DNA of 39,246 bases from Oscillospiraceae bacterium (GTDB lineage: Bacteria; Bacillota; Clostridia; Oscillospirales; Acutalibacteraceae): positions 1-39,246 of the forward strand of contig JAQWBK010000002.1 in NCBI GenBank assembly GCA_028706415.1, given 5' to 3'. Shown here in pieces: positions 24,772 through 32,401 of this stretch (within the stretch, counting starts at the first letter, position 1; each line of letters begins with the position of its first letter). Below the pieces are notes generated by a model. The model worked only from the letters and a program-made list of their open reading frames with translations, had not been told where the DNA came from and made no database searches. The position numbers were made by a program, and so were the translations under genes.

Positions 24772-26910
24772 GTGAAGTACAAAAAAGTACTTGCAAACGC
24801 TTGTGTCTTATCATTGGTTTTGTGTCTTATCGTAGGTTCTATGGCATTTTCTATAATGGCGGCTACCGAATATGAATATGTAGAATCACAGTTCTTTAAC
24901 GAATCATCTCAGCAAATTTGGGATCTTTGCAAGCTAGAAGGAGCCGACACCACGGTAACGGCAGGAATTACAGATCCGACACATAAACCGGCAGGCGTTG
25001 CGTCCTCAATAAAGCTGCACTCTGCCGGGACAGCCAGTTATCCCGCTGTTTACTTCTGGAATGAGAAAAACACGGGCGGGCGTATACCTCACGGCAATCT
25101 GTTTGGAACTTCAAAAGCAATAGAGTATGAAGGTATCCGCATTTGGCTGCAAACAGATAGCACGAATTTCTATAGCAAAATTATGATTTATATCGGGGAT
25201 ATGTATACCGGATACTGGCCATCCAGTTTTTATCAGTACATGTATATTGTCCCCGAGGGCGGGCAGAACGGCTATATTGACATACCGTTTGCGAGCTTTG
25301 TCAACGGAAGCGGTGTTGCACTTCCTGTAGGCGATGTTCTGGACTTTATCACCATAAAGCTTAATGATTCGGCCAAAAAGGTGGAAACCGATGTCTATAT
25401 AGCCGACCTCAAGCTGTATCGTGAAAGTGATGTCACCACCACGTCAACAACAACTACTACGGCAACCACAACCACAGCTTCAGCTGCAACCACCACAGAT
25501 ACCACTACCTCTTCCGCCTTGGATGCAACCACAACAACTACTGCTAATACAACCACAACCGATCCTCAAGATAAGTATGAATATCTTAAATCCGATTTGT
25601 TTAACAATGCTACACAGGAGATGTGGGATAAAGTTAAATACGAAGGCACCAATACCAAGGTTACAGCCGGAATTACAGATTCTGCGCATAAACCCACAGG
25701 CGTTGCTTCCTCATTCATGTATCATACGGCGGGTACAACCAATTATCCAGGAACTTATTTCTGGGAAGAAAAAGCAGGTGGTACACGCGCACCCTTTGGA
25801 AGCTTGTTTGGAACAGCCAATGTAGCTGATTATGAGGGCATACGTTTATGGCTGCAAACCGCTGACAGTAATCAGTACAAGAAAATCATCATCTGCATTG
25901 GCACCATGAGTGGGAATAGCTACTGGCCAAGCAGTACAACAGGATTTTACACCTATACCTTAACCATTCCGGATGGTGGACTGGATGGATACTTTAACAT
26001 ACCATTCTATTCGTTTACAAACAATTTGGATGAATCAATACCGGTTGGAGATGCCCTGCATTTTGTCGCTTTCAAATACTCCGATTCTTCGATGAGAGTA
26101 TCTGACACATATTTTGCCGACCTCCAGCTGTACCGCGAAAAGGGTAATCTCCCCGACGACAATAATGACGATACCGATACCGAAGAGCCGATTATATATG
26201 AGTATTTGAGATCCGAATTGTTTAATGATTCTACCCAAGGCATGTGGGATAAGTCAAAGTATGAGGGCGAAGGCAATATCGTTACAGCAGGAATTACAGA
26301 CGCTGCGCATAAGCCTGCAGGAGTGGATTCGTCATTTAAATTCCATACAACCGGATCATCCTTTTATCCCGGAGTCTATTTTTGGGAAGAGAAGGCCGGA
26401 GGGCAGCGCGCACCTTTCGGAAATCTGTTTGGAACGGCAAAGGTCAGTGAATATGATGGCATACGGCTTTGGATACAAACAGCGGACAATAATGCGTTCA
26501 ACAAATTAATTATATACATTGGCTTTATGTCCGGTTCCACTTACTGGCCTAGCGATGCAGTAGGCTTTTATATGTGTAATGTAGTCTATCCGGCAGGAGG
26601 CCAGAACGGGTATGTAGATATCCCGTTTGAAAGCTTTAAGAACAAGCAGGAGGAGCCGATAGCGGTTGGAGACGCCCTTAACTTTATTGCATTTAAGTAT
26701 TCTGACAGCACTATGAGGGAGTCCGATACTTATTTTGCCGACCTGCAGCTTTATCGTCAAAAGGGTTCCGATTCCGGTTCGAAGTCTCCCGGAACAGGTG
26801 AAAGCAGTACATCAACCTTGTTTATTATACTGTTTGGTGCATTCATAGTTGGTACCGGCTCGTACATTTATGAAAGAAAAGTGAACAAACGCCGCAGAGC
26901 CGACAAGTAA
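24772..26910 (+). CDS. Wall-anchored protein with three tandem beta-sandwich (CBM-like) domains
   Basis: A 712-residue surface protein. GTG 24772 is chosen because AAAGGGG lies 8 bases upstream; a GTG 18 bases earlier is in frame. Signal peptide to about residue 31 (IMAA). Three homologous domains of about 190 residues (34-222, 267-455, 475-660) share YEYL-(S/K)(S/D)LFN openings, VTAGITD..HKP.GV, FYFWEEK-type strands, YWPS, and a final ADLQLYR. Domain 1 is joined to 2 by an almost pure Thr/Ala linker (about 222-266); an Asp-rich linker joins 2 and 3. The C-terminus has SPGTGE, a membrane helix and the basic tail KVNKRRRADK, a non-canonical sortase signal. Probably binds glycans at the cell wall. 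A terminator follows. Confidence 0.82.
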   Translation: MKYKKVLANACVLSLVLCLIVGSMAFSIMAATEYEYVESQFFNESSQQIWDLCKLEGADTTVTAGITDPTHKPAGVASSIKLHSAGTASYPAVYFWNEKNTGGRIPHGNLFGTSKAIEYEGIRIWLQTDSTNFYSKIMIYIGDMYTGYWPSSFYQYMYIVPEGGQNGYIDIPFASFVNGSGVALPVGDVLDFITIKLNDSAKKVETDVYIADLKLYRESDVTTTSTTTTTATTTTASAATTTDTTTSSALDATTTTTANTTTTDPQDKYEYLKSDLFNNATQEMWDKVKYEGTNTKVTAGITDSAHKPTGVASSFMYHTAGTTNYPGTYFWEEKAGGTRAPFGSLFGTANVADYEGIRLWLQTADSNQYKKIIICIGTMSGNSYWPSSTTGFYTYTLTIPDGGLDGYFNIPFYSFTNNLDESIPVGDALHFVAFKYSDSSMRVSDTYFADLQLYREKGNLPDDNNDDTDTEEPIIYEYLRSELFNDSTQGMWDKSKYEGEGNIVTAGITDAAHKPAGVDSSFKFHTTGSSFYPGVYFWEEKAGGQRAPFGNLFGTAKVSEYDGIRLWIQTADNNAFNKLIIYIGFMSGSTYWPSDAVGFYMCNVVYPAGGQNGYVDIPFESFKNKQEEPIAVGDALNFIAFKYSDSTMRESDTYFADLQLYRQKGSDSGSKSPGTGESSTSTLFIILFGAFIVGTGSYIYERKVNKRRRADK

Positions 26911-26922
26911 CAACAGCTTAGG

Positions 26923-26970
26923 ATAAAGGGGCGACCTACCTTGCGGTGTACGGCCGCCCCTTTATTTCTT
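26923..26970 (+). terminator. Rho-independent terminator after the wall-protein gene
   Basis: An 11-bp perfect stem, ATAAAGGGGCG (26923-26933) with CGCCCCTTTAT (26955-26965), encloses a 21-base loop and is followed by a short T-rich stretch (TTCTT). It lies 12 bases after the stop codon at 26910, so it should end or reduce transcripts of the upstream operon; the genes from 27022 on depend on read-through or an unseen promoter. Confidence 0.8.
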
Positions 26971-27021
26971 AAATTATTACTCTTAACGATTATTTGGTAA
27001 GCAGAAAGGTAAGACCATAGA

Positions 27022-28320
27022 ATGACAAAACGATGGGTGGCAATGCTCTCAATTGTTGCGCTACAGCTTTTTGTTTCGGCCTGTGCGAAAAGAGATGGGG
27101 CATCTGTTGTGTTAACAGAGTCTTCCCTTAATAAAACAAATCCGACCGCGGCGGTTACACACTCCAGTGAGGTTAAAAAGGATCACCTTATTCCGGCGGA
27201 GGTTACCATGGACAATATACAAGATACGGCGAAGCAATTGGGAATAACAAATGAAATGTTAATTAAATCAATTGTTTCCAAGGGGAATTCGGTTCGCGTT
27301 GCCAACGTGATTAGAAAAGGTATGCGCGCAGAGGATATTACAATTGGTGTTATTGGAGGTTCGGTTACGGCAGGCACCGCAAGTACACGCGGGAATGCGT
27401 ATGCGAATGTAATCCAAGAATGGTTGAAGAGCACCTTCCCGGAAAGTCGGATCAATTTGATAAACGCGGGGAAAGGCGCAACCAATTCGATGGTAGGCGT
27501 CCACAGAATCCAGCCTGATTTGCTCTCAAGAAAACCCGACCTGGTGGTAGTGGAATACGCTGTCAATGACGGCAGCAACACCGACATTCAGGAGGCTTAT
27601 GAGAACATTATTCGCAGGGTATTAAAATCAGGGGCTGCCGTCATACTTCTGTTTATTAACCGTGAGCATGGAGAAAGCGTTCAGGACACTCAGGAGAAAA
27701 TCGGTAAGCACTATGATCTGCCCATGATTAGTTTCAGGGATTCCGTTTATCCATTAATAAAGGATAGCACTATTGCATGGTCATATTATGCAGCCGATAA
27801 TGTCCATCCCAATGATACCGGACATGCCATGCTCGGAACGTTGGTCAATCATTACCTTGCCTTGGTATATTCTGATATTGAGAATGTCAAAACCGTGGCG
27901 CCTTCTATTGCCAACCCGTTAATCTCAGATAGCTATGAAAATGCTACAATGTACGGTGCCTCGGGATTAAAGCCGACTTCTATCGGAAGCTTTGAGGTGG
28001 TTCCTTCTCCTACATATCAGTTTAAAAACGGCTGGCAGACCATAGGTGGTACAAAGCCGATAGTGTTTGAGATAAGTAAATGCAAGATTTTGCATCTTAT
28101 GATACTTAAGAATCCTGACGAAAATGCGGGAAAGGTTCGAGTTACAGCGAATAATAGTACTACAATCATCAATTCCCGATTCCCTGGAGGTTGGGGGAAA
28201 TATGCGGAAGCAGTCAAAATTTACTCGGGCAATACAGAAGATAAGGTTATTGTAACGGTGACACCGGAGCCTACTGATGAGGAATCAACTCTCACGCTGC
28301 TTCGGGTCATGGTTTCATGA
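27022..28320 (+). CDS. SGNH-family esterase lipoprotein
   Basis: A 432-residue lipoprotein: lipobox ending at Cys21 (FVSAC), linker to about residue 60, SGNH hydrolase domain (about 85-280) and C-terminal beta domain. It is a clear paralogue of the C-terminal third of the 1579-residue protein: both have the lead-in EML..S(I/V)VS.GN..R.A.V.RK, a GGS(I/V)TAG Ser block (Ser114), the shared MVGVHRI, a VEY.VN block and D..HPN (Asp259, His262). Block I reads GGS rather than GDS. Likely a carbohydrate acyl-esterase tethered to the membrane; the acyl group is unknown. AGAAAGGTAAG precedes the start, and the gene is the first after the terminator. Confidence 0.88.
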   Translation: MTKRWVAMLSIVALQLFVSACAKRDGASVVLTESSLNKTNPTAAVTHSSEVKKDHLIPAEVTMDNIQDTAKQLGITNEMLIKSIVSKGNSVRVANVIRKGMRAEDITIGVIGGSVTAGTASTRGNAYANVIQEWLKSTFPESRINLINAGKGATNSMVGVHRIQPDLLSRKPDLVVVEYAVNDGSNTDIQEAYENIIRRVLKSGAAVILLFINREHGESVQDTQEKIGKHYDLPMISFRDSVYPLIKDSTIAWSYYAADNVHPNDTGHAMLGTLVNHYLALVYSDIENVKTVAPSIANPLISDSYENATMYGASGLKPTSIGSFEVVPSPTYQFKNGWQTIGGTKPIVFEISKCKILHLMILKNPDENAGKVRVTANNSTTIINSRFPGGWGKYAEAVKIYSGNTEDKVIVTVTPEPTDEESTLTLLRVMVS

Positions 28321-28397
28321 TTAATAGAAATATAGAATACGGATTTTGAATATAGGGCTTAACAGATATAAAACCAGGAAAGGAAATTGATAATAAA

Positions 28398-29783
28398 ATG
28401 AAAAAGATAATAAACATTTTAGCTGTTTGCTTTATTATTGTTGTGATAGCAGGCTGTAATGACAAAACTCCCAGCAGCAAGGTCACCAGCAACATATCAA
28501 GTGAAAACAAAGACGGCATTGCCGCCACCGGTTCGAAATATGCCCAGGGCATTACTATGTCAAAACTTGAAAACAAAAAAATAAAAATAATGGTTAACCA
28601 AGGCATGGATTTTCTTAAAAGTATGGATTCGGAGGATGCACCGAACACAACATTAAACACCCTAAATACATGGAAAGCTACCTATGGCACCGACGCCGAG
28701 CTTGAGGTTGTAAACTGGGACGATTTCAGCACCTACCTTGCGACAGCAGCGGCTGCGGATATGATGCCGGATGTCGTTATCGGTGGACAGGTTTGGTTCC
28801 CCTCTTGGCCTGCAAAAAACCTGGTGCAGAGCCTGGATGAGTTTGATGAATACCTGGATTTGGACGATCCGATGTGGCGCAAAGATATTATGGACCAGTT
28901 TAAATGGAATGATAAACACTATGTCGCGTATGCCCAGGTGCCTGAACACTTTTATATTTGCTACAATAAAACAAAATTTGAGTTGGTGGGTGAAACCACC
29001 CCGCTGGAGCACTGGAAAAACAAGAATTGGAACTGGACACAATTTGTTAAAACGGCGAAAAGCATGTCCGACCCTGATAATGATGAGTATGGTTATACCG
29101 GCTGGAATCTTGCGGCAGGTAAAGCGATCTATCCGATGATAAAAATAGACGGTAAAAACATCACTTCAAATGCAACCTCTCAGGAAGTGGTCAGATGGTT
29201 TACAGAGCTTAATAACCTCCATAAAACCGGTACTATCCGCACCGACAATGATCGAGCAAACTTCCTGCAACTCTTCCCGGCGGGGAAGGATGCGATGATA
29301 AGCATTTCTCCGGAAGAGTATATCCGCATGAGACTCAAGCTGGATATTACCGGCGGGGATGAGTTTGAGCTTGCACCGTTCCCGATATTTGATCCGAACG
29401 GAGAAACCATGTCAAAAACCACCGTAAACATCTATGGCTTATCAATTACATCAAAAGCGCAGAATCCCGAGGGTGCGGCGGAATATATCCGTCTAAACTT
29501 CAAGATCATCAACAATATTGAAGATTCATTCGGTGAATTGGGACGCTTTGGCAAATTACTTAACAAGGATGAAAAATCAGCTATTATCGAAGCGAATAAA
29601 ACACCGGTTATGGCTAATTACCTTTCCGGTTTTGGTAAAGCATACTTATTGTTTCAGGATAATGTGGGTGAAACAATTTATTCGCCAACCAAGGAAGGCT
29701 CCATAAAGTCGCTATTAGACGCATATGACCCGTTGCTCAAAGCGGAAATAAAAGAGTTTACAGATTCCTTGACCGCAAAATAA
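28398..29783 (+). CDS. Extracellular solute-binding lipoprotein (family 1, sugar ABC importer)
   Basis: A 461-residue binding protein with lipobox ending at Cys20 (VIAGC) and a short Ser-rich spacer. The family-1 fold is supported by the IKIMVNQG first strand, a MMPDVVIGG segment, WNDKHYVAYAQVPEHFYICYN (hinge strand then a typical CYN), an NWTQFVKTAKSM helix, and a late YGLSITSKAQNPEGAAEYIRL. Length and layout are those of CUT1 oligosaccharide-binding proteins. It has no permeases adjacent, but two permease pairs lie upstream on the same strand; pair B at 16771-18713 lacks its own binding protein and is the likely partner. Confidence 0.9.
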   Translation: MKKIINILAVCFIIVVIAGCNDKTPSSKVTSNISSENKDGIAATGSKYAQGITMSKLENKKIKIMVNQGMDFLKSMDSEDAPNTTLNTLNTWKATYGTDAELEVVNWDDFSTYLATAAAADMMPDVVIGGQVWFPSWPAKNLVQSLDEFDEYLDLDDPMWRKDIMDQFKWNDKHYVAYAQVPEHFYICYNKTKFELVGETTPLEHWKNKNWNWTQFVKTAKSMSDPDNDEYGYTGWNLAAGKAIYPMIKIDGKNITSNATSQEVVRWFTELNNLHKTGTIRTDNDRANFLQLFPAGKDAMISISPEEYIRMRLKLDITGGDEFELAPFPIFDPNGETMSKTTVNIYGLSITSKAQNPEGAAEYIRLNFKIINNIEDSFGELGRFGKLLNKDEKSAIIEANKTPVMANYLSGFGKAYLLFQDNVGETIYSPTKEGSIKSLLDAYDPLLKAEIKEFTDSLTAK

Positions 29784-29795
29784 CAGGAGGGATTG

Positions 29796-29819
29796 CGGGA
29801 AACAATTTATGGTTTCCCG
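29796..29819 (+). other. Stem-loop between the binding-protein and SLH/barrel genes
   Basis: CGGGAAAC (29796-29803) pairs with GTTTCCCG (29812-29819) around an 8-base loop, 12 bases after the binding-protein stop. It is followed only by AATTTCTC, so it is a weak terminator at best; such hairpins often protect binding-protein mRNA and so raise its level over downstream genes. Confidence 0.45.
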
Positions 29820-29853
29820 AATTTCTCTCCATCAGGCTGAAAGGAAGAATCTA

Positions 29854-32076
29854 ATGAAAATAAAGCATTTTCGATGGTTGAGCTTTGTCTTGGCGGCAGC
29901 ATTGTTATTCACCGGATGTGGTTTGGGAAAAGAGAACAGCAGCGACATTTCCACCAATTCGTCGGTAAAATCTTCACAAACCACCACGGTACCCACTAAC
30001 AGCTCAGAAATTATTATTGACACACCGGATATTAGTAGTGAAGAGGTGAGTGGGAATAAGGAAAAGGGTAAATTCCCGCTGTTTTCGAATCAGATCGATT
30101 ACTCTAAAGGAGAAAATATTCCTCAAGAAGAAGAGTATCTGAGTTATCTTGCAATGCTAAAGTTTAGGCATGAATTCAAGGACATGATTAACCATAAATC
30201 AGAAGTCGCTGCAGTCCGATTGGTTAAATTAGGCGTGTTTGACAAGACCAAAAATTTTTATCCGGATAAAACATTAACGGTTATCGAATTTTTTAAATAT
30301 TTATTTATAACAGCCGGATTGGATATAAAGAACAAGGATGACGCTGCTTTAATTGAATTGGCAAAAAGCTCTAAGCTGATTGAGGATGATGATTTCAAAG
30401 ATTTCAATCATGAGCTTACCAACCAAGAGCTTGCATATTTGGTCGATAAGGCGGTTGCTGACCGCTCCAACACCGGGCAATTTGCAATGATGATCAGCGA
30501 TTTCAGCAGCGTTTCAGATAAAATGAAGAGAAGCGTACTGCAGGTGGTTGGTCTTGGTATTCTCGAGTGTAACGGTAAATTTCAGCCAAAGAAGGCAACA
30601 ACCAGGGCGGTTGTGGCGGATGCTTTATACAGGCTGGTCAATACAGGTTATCGTGTAGTCCTCCCTTATGAATTGGGTGAAAGCTATAATGAGGATACAG
30701 ATATCCTTTTAGTAAAATCCGAATATATAGAGAATCCGGGCGGAATACAGCTTGGTCTTTCATCGGGTTATAATAAACAGGATATTACATTTGATTTATT
30801 TGGCAAGCGCCCCATCGACCGTGTTGAGTTTTATAAATGGAGAACCATCGAGACCAAAAAAGGGAAATACAACTTTGGGACATTTTACAATGATCTGGAG
30901 GCTCATAAGCTGGGGAGTACCGTTATTTCCTGTGTGGATATCAGTGCCAATTTGAACTGGAATCCCGATTTTGCAATGAGCAATATTCCCGAGTTTTATG
31001 AGCAGGATATTACAAATAAAGCAACCCGTACAGCCGCAAAGCAATTTCTTTATTCTTTTGTACAGGAAATGATGAAGGCGGTTTATGGCGATGTTATTTT
31101 GTCAATTGATTATGAGCTTGACTGGCAGCAAAGATTGTCGGGAGTTTCTGAAGCTCACAGAAGCCGTGCGGCTATATTTGCGGACTGGTATGTTGAAGCT
31201 TGCAATGTCGCAAGAGAAGCCGCCAAAGCAGTGGGTGCGGCAGATCGTCTTAAGCTGATGGTCATTTATAACAATGTCACGGATCATCATAAGCTTGGTA
31301 TCAAGGAAAATGAATGGATGAAAAAACTGGGGCAAGCATCCGATTATATCGGGATTGATAGCTATCAGTTCCCTCAGGATAAAAGTGACCCATCAATAAC
31401 TCTGCAAAACATCCGTTTCCTTATAAATAACTATTCGTACGGTAAACCGGTCATGATGGTGGAGAACGGACTTGTTGCGAAATGGGATGAGACGGAAAAG
31501 AATAAGACGACGGGTTTATCCACCCTTCAAGAACAGGCTAAATATTTTCAAAATCTGTTTCGAGAATTCCAGTTTGCGCTGGAAAGAGGAGATTTCATAA
31601 ATAAGAATTTATCCGGTTTCCTCATATGGCAGCTCATGGATACAACCGAAGTCGGAGCACTCGGACTTCTCGACATCAAAGGAATCGAAAAACCATCTGT
31701 TAAAACAGTGCAGGAAGGTTTTAAATCCATAGAAAAGCAGAGACAGTTTAACCCATCTGTCCTAACCAAAGTTACGGATGCTACATACGGGGCGGATATT
31801 AAGGTTGAGAGCGGAACAACTTATGAGAAGCTTACCTATATAACACGCAACTGGAATGGAAAAGAGAATGGGACCTTCCGCATTAAGCTGAAAAACCCGG
31901 GTACAGTTTTTATAACCGTCAACGGTGACAACCATTATGTAATTGACCGTATGGCAGATATCCATGAAATCCCTATTAAGGACGCCCTTAAAAAGGGAAA
32001 TAATGTTATTGACATTTATTTTGGCTCGGAGAAAACACCATTTGAACAGTCAGTTTTAAAGGTATTGCTGCATTGA
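29854..32076 (+). CDS. Lipoprotein with three SLH-like motifs and a clan GH-A-like barrel (paralogue 1)
   Basis: A 740-residue lipoprotein; start 29854 has GAAAGGA upstream, and 15 codons of in-frame opening before it were discarded. Lipobox ends at Cys22 (LFTGC), then a Ser/Thr-rich linker. Three SLH-like motifs: about 107-156 (FKDMINHKSEVAAVRL...F.P), 165-203 and 214-263 (GKFQPKKATTRAVVADALYRL). A TIM-barrel-like domain (about 296-630) shows FYKWRTIETKKGKYNF, LSIDYELDWQQ (Glu421, candidate acid/base), ASDYIGIDSYQ, KPVMMVENG (Glu537, candidate nucleophile) and a GFLIWQL...D end, the general pattern of clan GH-A. A small beta domain closes it. I cannot place it in a named GH family. It is one of three tandem paralogues. 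Confidence 0.78.
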   Translation: MKIKHFRWLSFVLAAALLFTGCGLGKENSSDISTNSSVKSSQTTTVPTNSSEIIIDTPDISSEEVSGNKEKGKFPLFSNQIDYSKGENIPQEEEYLSYLAMLKFRHEFKDMINHKSEVAAVRLVKLGVFDKTKNFYPDKTLTVIEFFKYLFITAGLDIKNKDDAALIELAKSSKLIEDDDFKDFNHELTNQELAYLVDKAVADRSNTGQFAMMISDFSSVSDKMKRSVLQVVGLGILECNGKFQPKKATTRAVVADALYRLVNTGYRVVLPYELGESYNEDTDILLVKSEYIENPGGIQLGLSSGYNKQDITFDLFGKRPIDRVEFYKWRTIETKKGKYNFGTFYNDLEAHKLGSTVISCVDISANLNWNPDFAMSNIPEFYEQDITNKATRTAAKQFLYSFVQEMMKAVYGDVILSIDYELDWQQRLSGVSEAHRSRAAIFADWYVEACNVAREAAKAVGAADRLKLMVIYNNVTDHHKLGIKENEWMKKLGQASDYIGIDSYQFPQDKSDPSITLQNIRFLINNYSYGKPVMMVENGLVAKWDETEKNKTTGLSTLQEQAKYFQNLFREFQFALERGDFINKNLSGFLIWQLMDTTEVGALGLLDIKGIEKPSVKTVQEGFKSIEKQRQFNPSVLTKVTDATYGADIKVESGTTYEKLTYITRNWNGKENGTFRIKLKNPGTVFITVNGDNHYVIDRMADIHEIPIKDALKKGNNVIDIYFGSEKTPFEQSVLKVLLH

Positions 32077-32091
32077 AAAAATAACCATTAA

Positions 32092-32139
32092 ACATACAAG
32101 GTTGGGGTGGACATATGCATCCATCCCAACCTTGTATGT
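32092..32139. repeat. Long perfect-type hairpin after paralogue 1
   Basis: A 20-bp stem (32092-32111 with 32120-32139, one G-T pair) around an 8-base loop, 15 bases after the stop codon. There is no T-run on the plus strand; on the minus strand the stem would be followed by a T-rich stretch. It may slow or stop transcription between the first two paralogues, or be another small inverted-repeat element next to the MITEs. Confidence 0.6.
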
Positions 32140-32156
32140 CAGAGCGACAACTACTA

Positions 32157-32260
32157 ATACCAATTTCAATTAGAAAGACGACAAGATAAAATGCTTAACA
32201 AAAACTATATACGCAAGTTTTTGCTGACATTTTGCCTTTCTTTCTAATTTGGATTGGCGA
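32157..32260. mobile_element. MITE-like element, copy 1 (degenerate)
   Basis: About 104 bp with imperfect terminal repeats: CCAATTTCAATTAGAAAG (32160-32177) against CTTTCTAATTTGGATTGG (32240-32257), 15 of 18 positions pairing. Its left end and the ATAAAATG that follows match the left end of the cleaner copy at 32272-32375, and the lengths agree, so both belong to one family. No coding capacity. Together with copy 2 and the hairpin at 32092-32139 it fills the 325-base gap between paralogues 1 and 2. Confidence 0.5.
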
Positions 32261-32271
32261 AATAGAATTAA

Positions 32272-32375
32272 TACTAATCTCAATAATAAAAGCCGATAAA
32301 ATGGAGTGATGCGTTCTTTAAAGAAGAACGCGACTTGAGCGACAATTTTATCGATCCTTTTATTTGAGATTAGTA
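32272..32375. mobile_element. MITE-like element, copy 2, with TA at both ends
   Basis: A 104-bp element whose roughly 31-base ends (32272-32302 and 32345-32375) are near-perfect inverted repeats, starting TACTAATCTCAA and ending TTGAGATTAGTA. The centre holds a second hairpin (GCGTTCTT, 32311-32318, with AAGAACGC, 32324-32331). The TA at each end looks like the target duplication made by Tc1/mariner-type (IS630) transposases, so a non-autonomous element is likely. It ends 26 bases before the start of paralogue 2. Confidence 0.65.
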
Positions 32376-32401
32376 TAACAGTGAATACAGGGAGGAATAC
32401 C

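Noticed and set aside
25432-25560. CRISPR or tandem DNA repeat in the ACA/ACC-rich stretch
   Set aside because: It is in-frame low-complexity coding sequence for a Thr linker with no spacer-like unique units.
25421-25825. A 134-codon frame rich in Pro, Gln and Leu
   Set aside because: It is the out-of-frame reading of the Thr-rich linker of the wall protein; the repeated ACA/ACC codons create the bias.
28321-28397. A promoter before the second solute-binding gene (TTGAAT and TATAAA)
   Set aside because: The spacing is only 15 bases and the -35 match is weak, so it was not listed.
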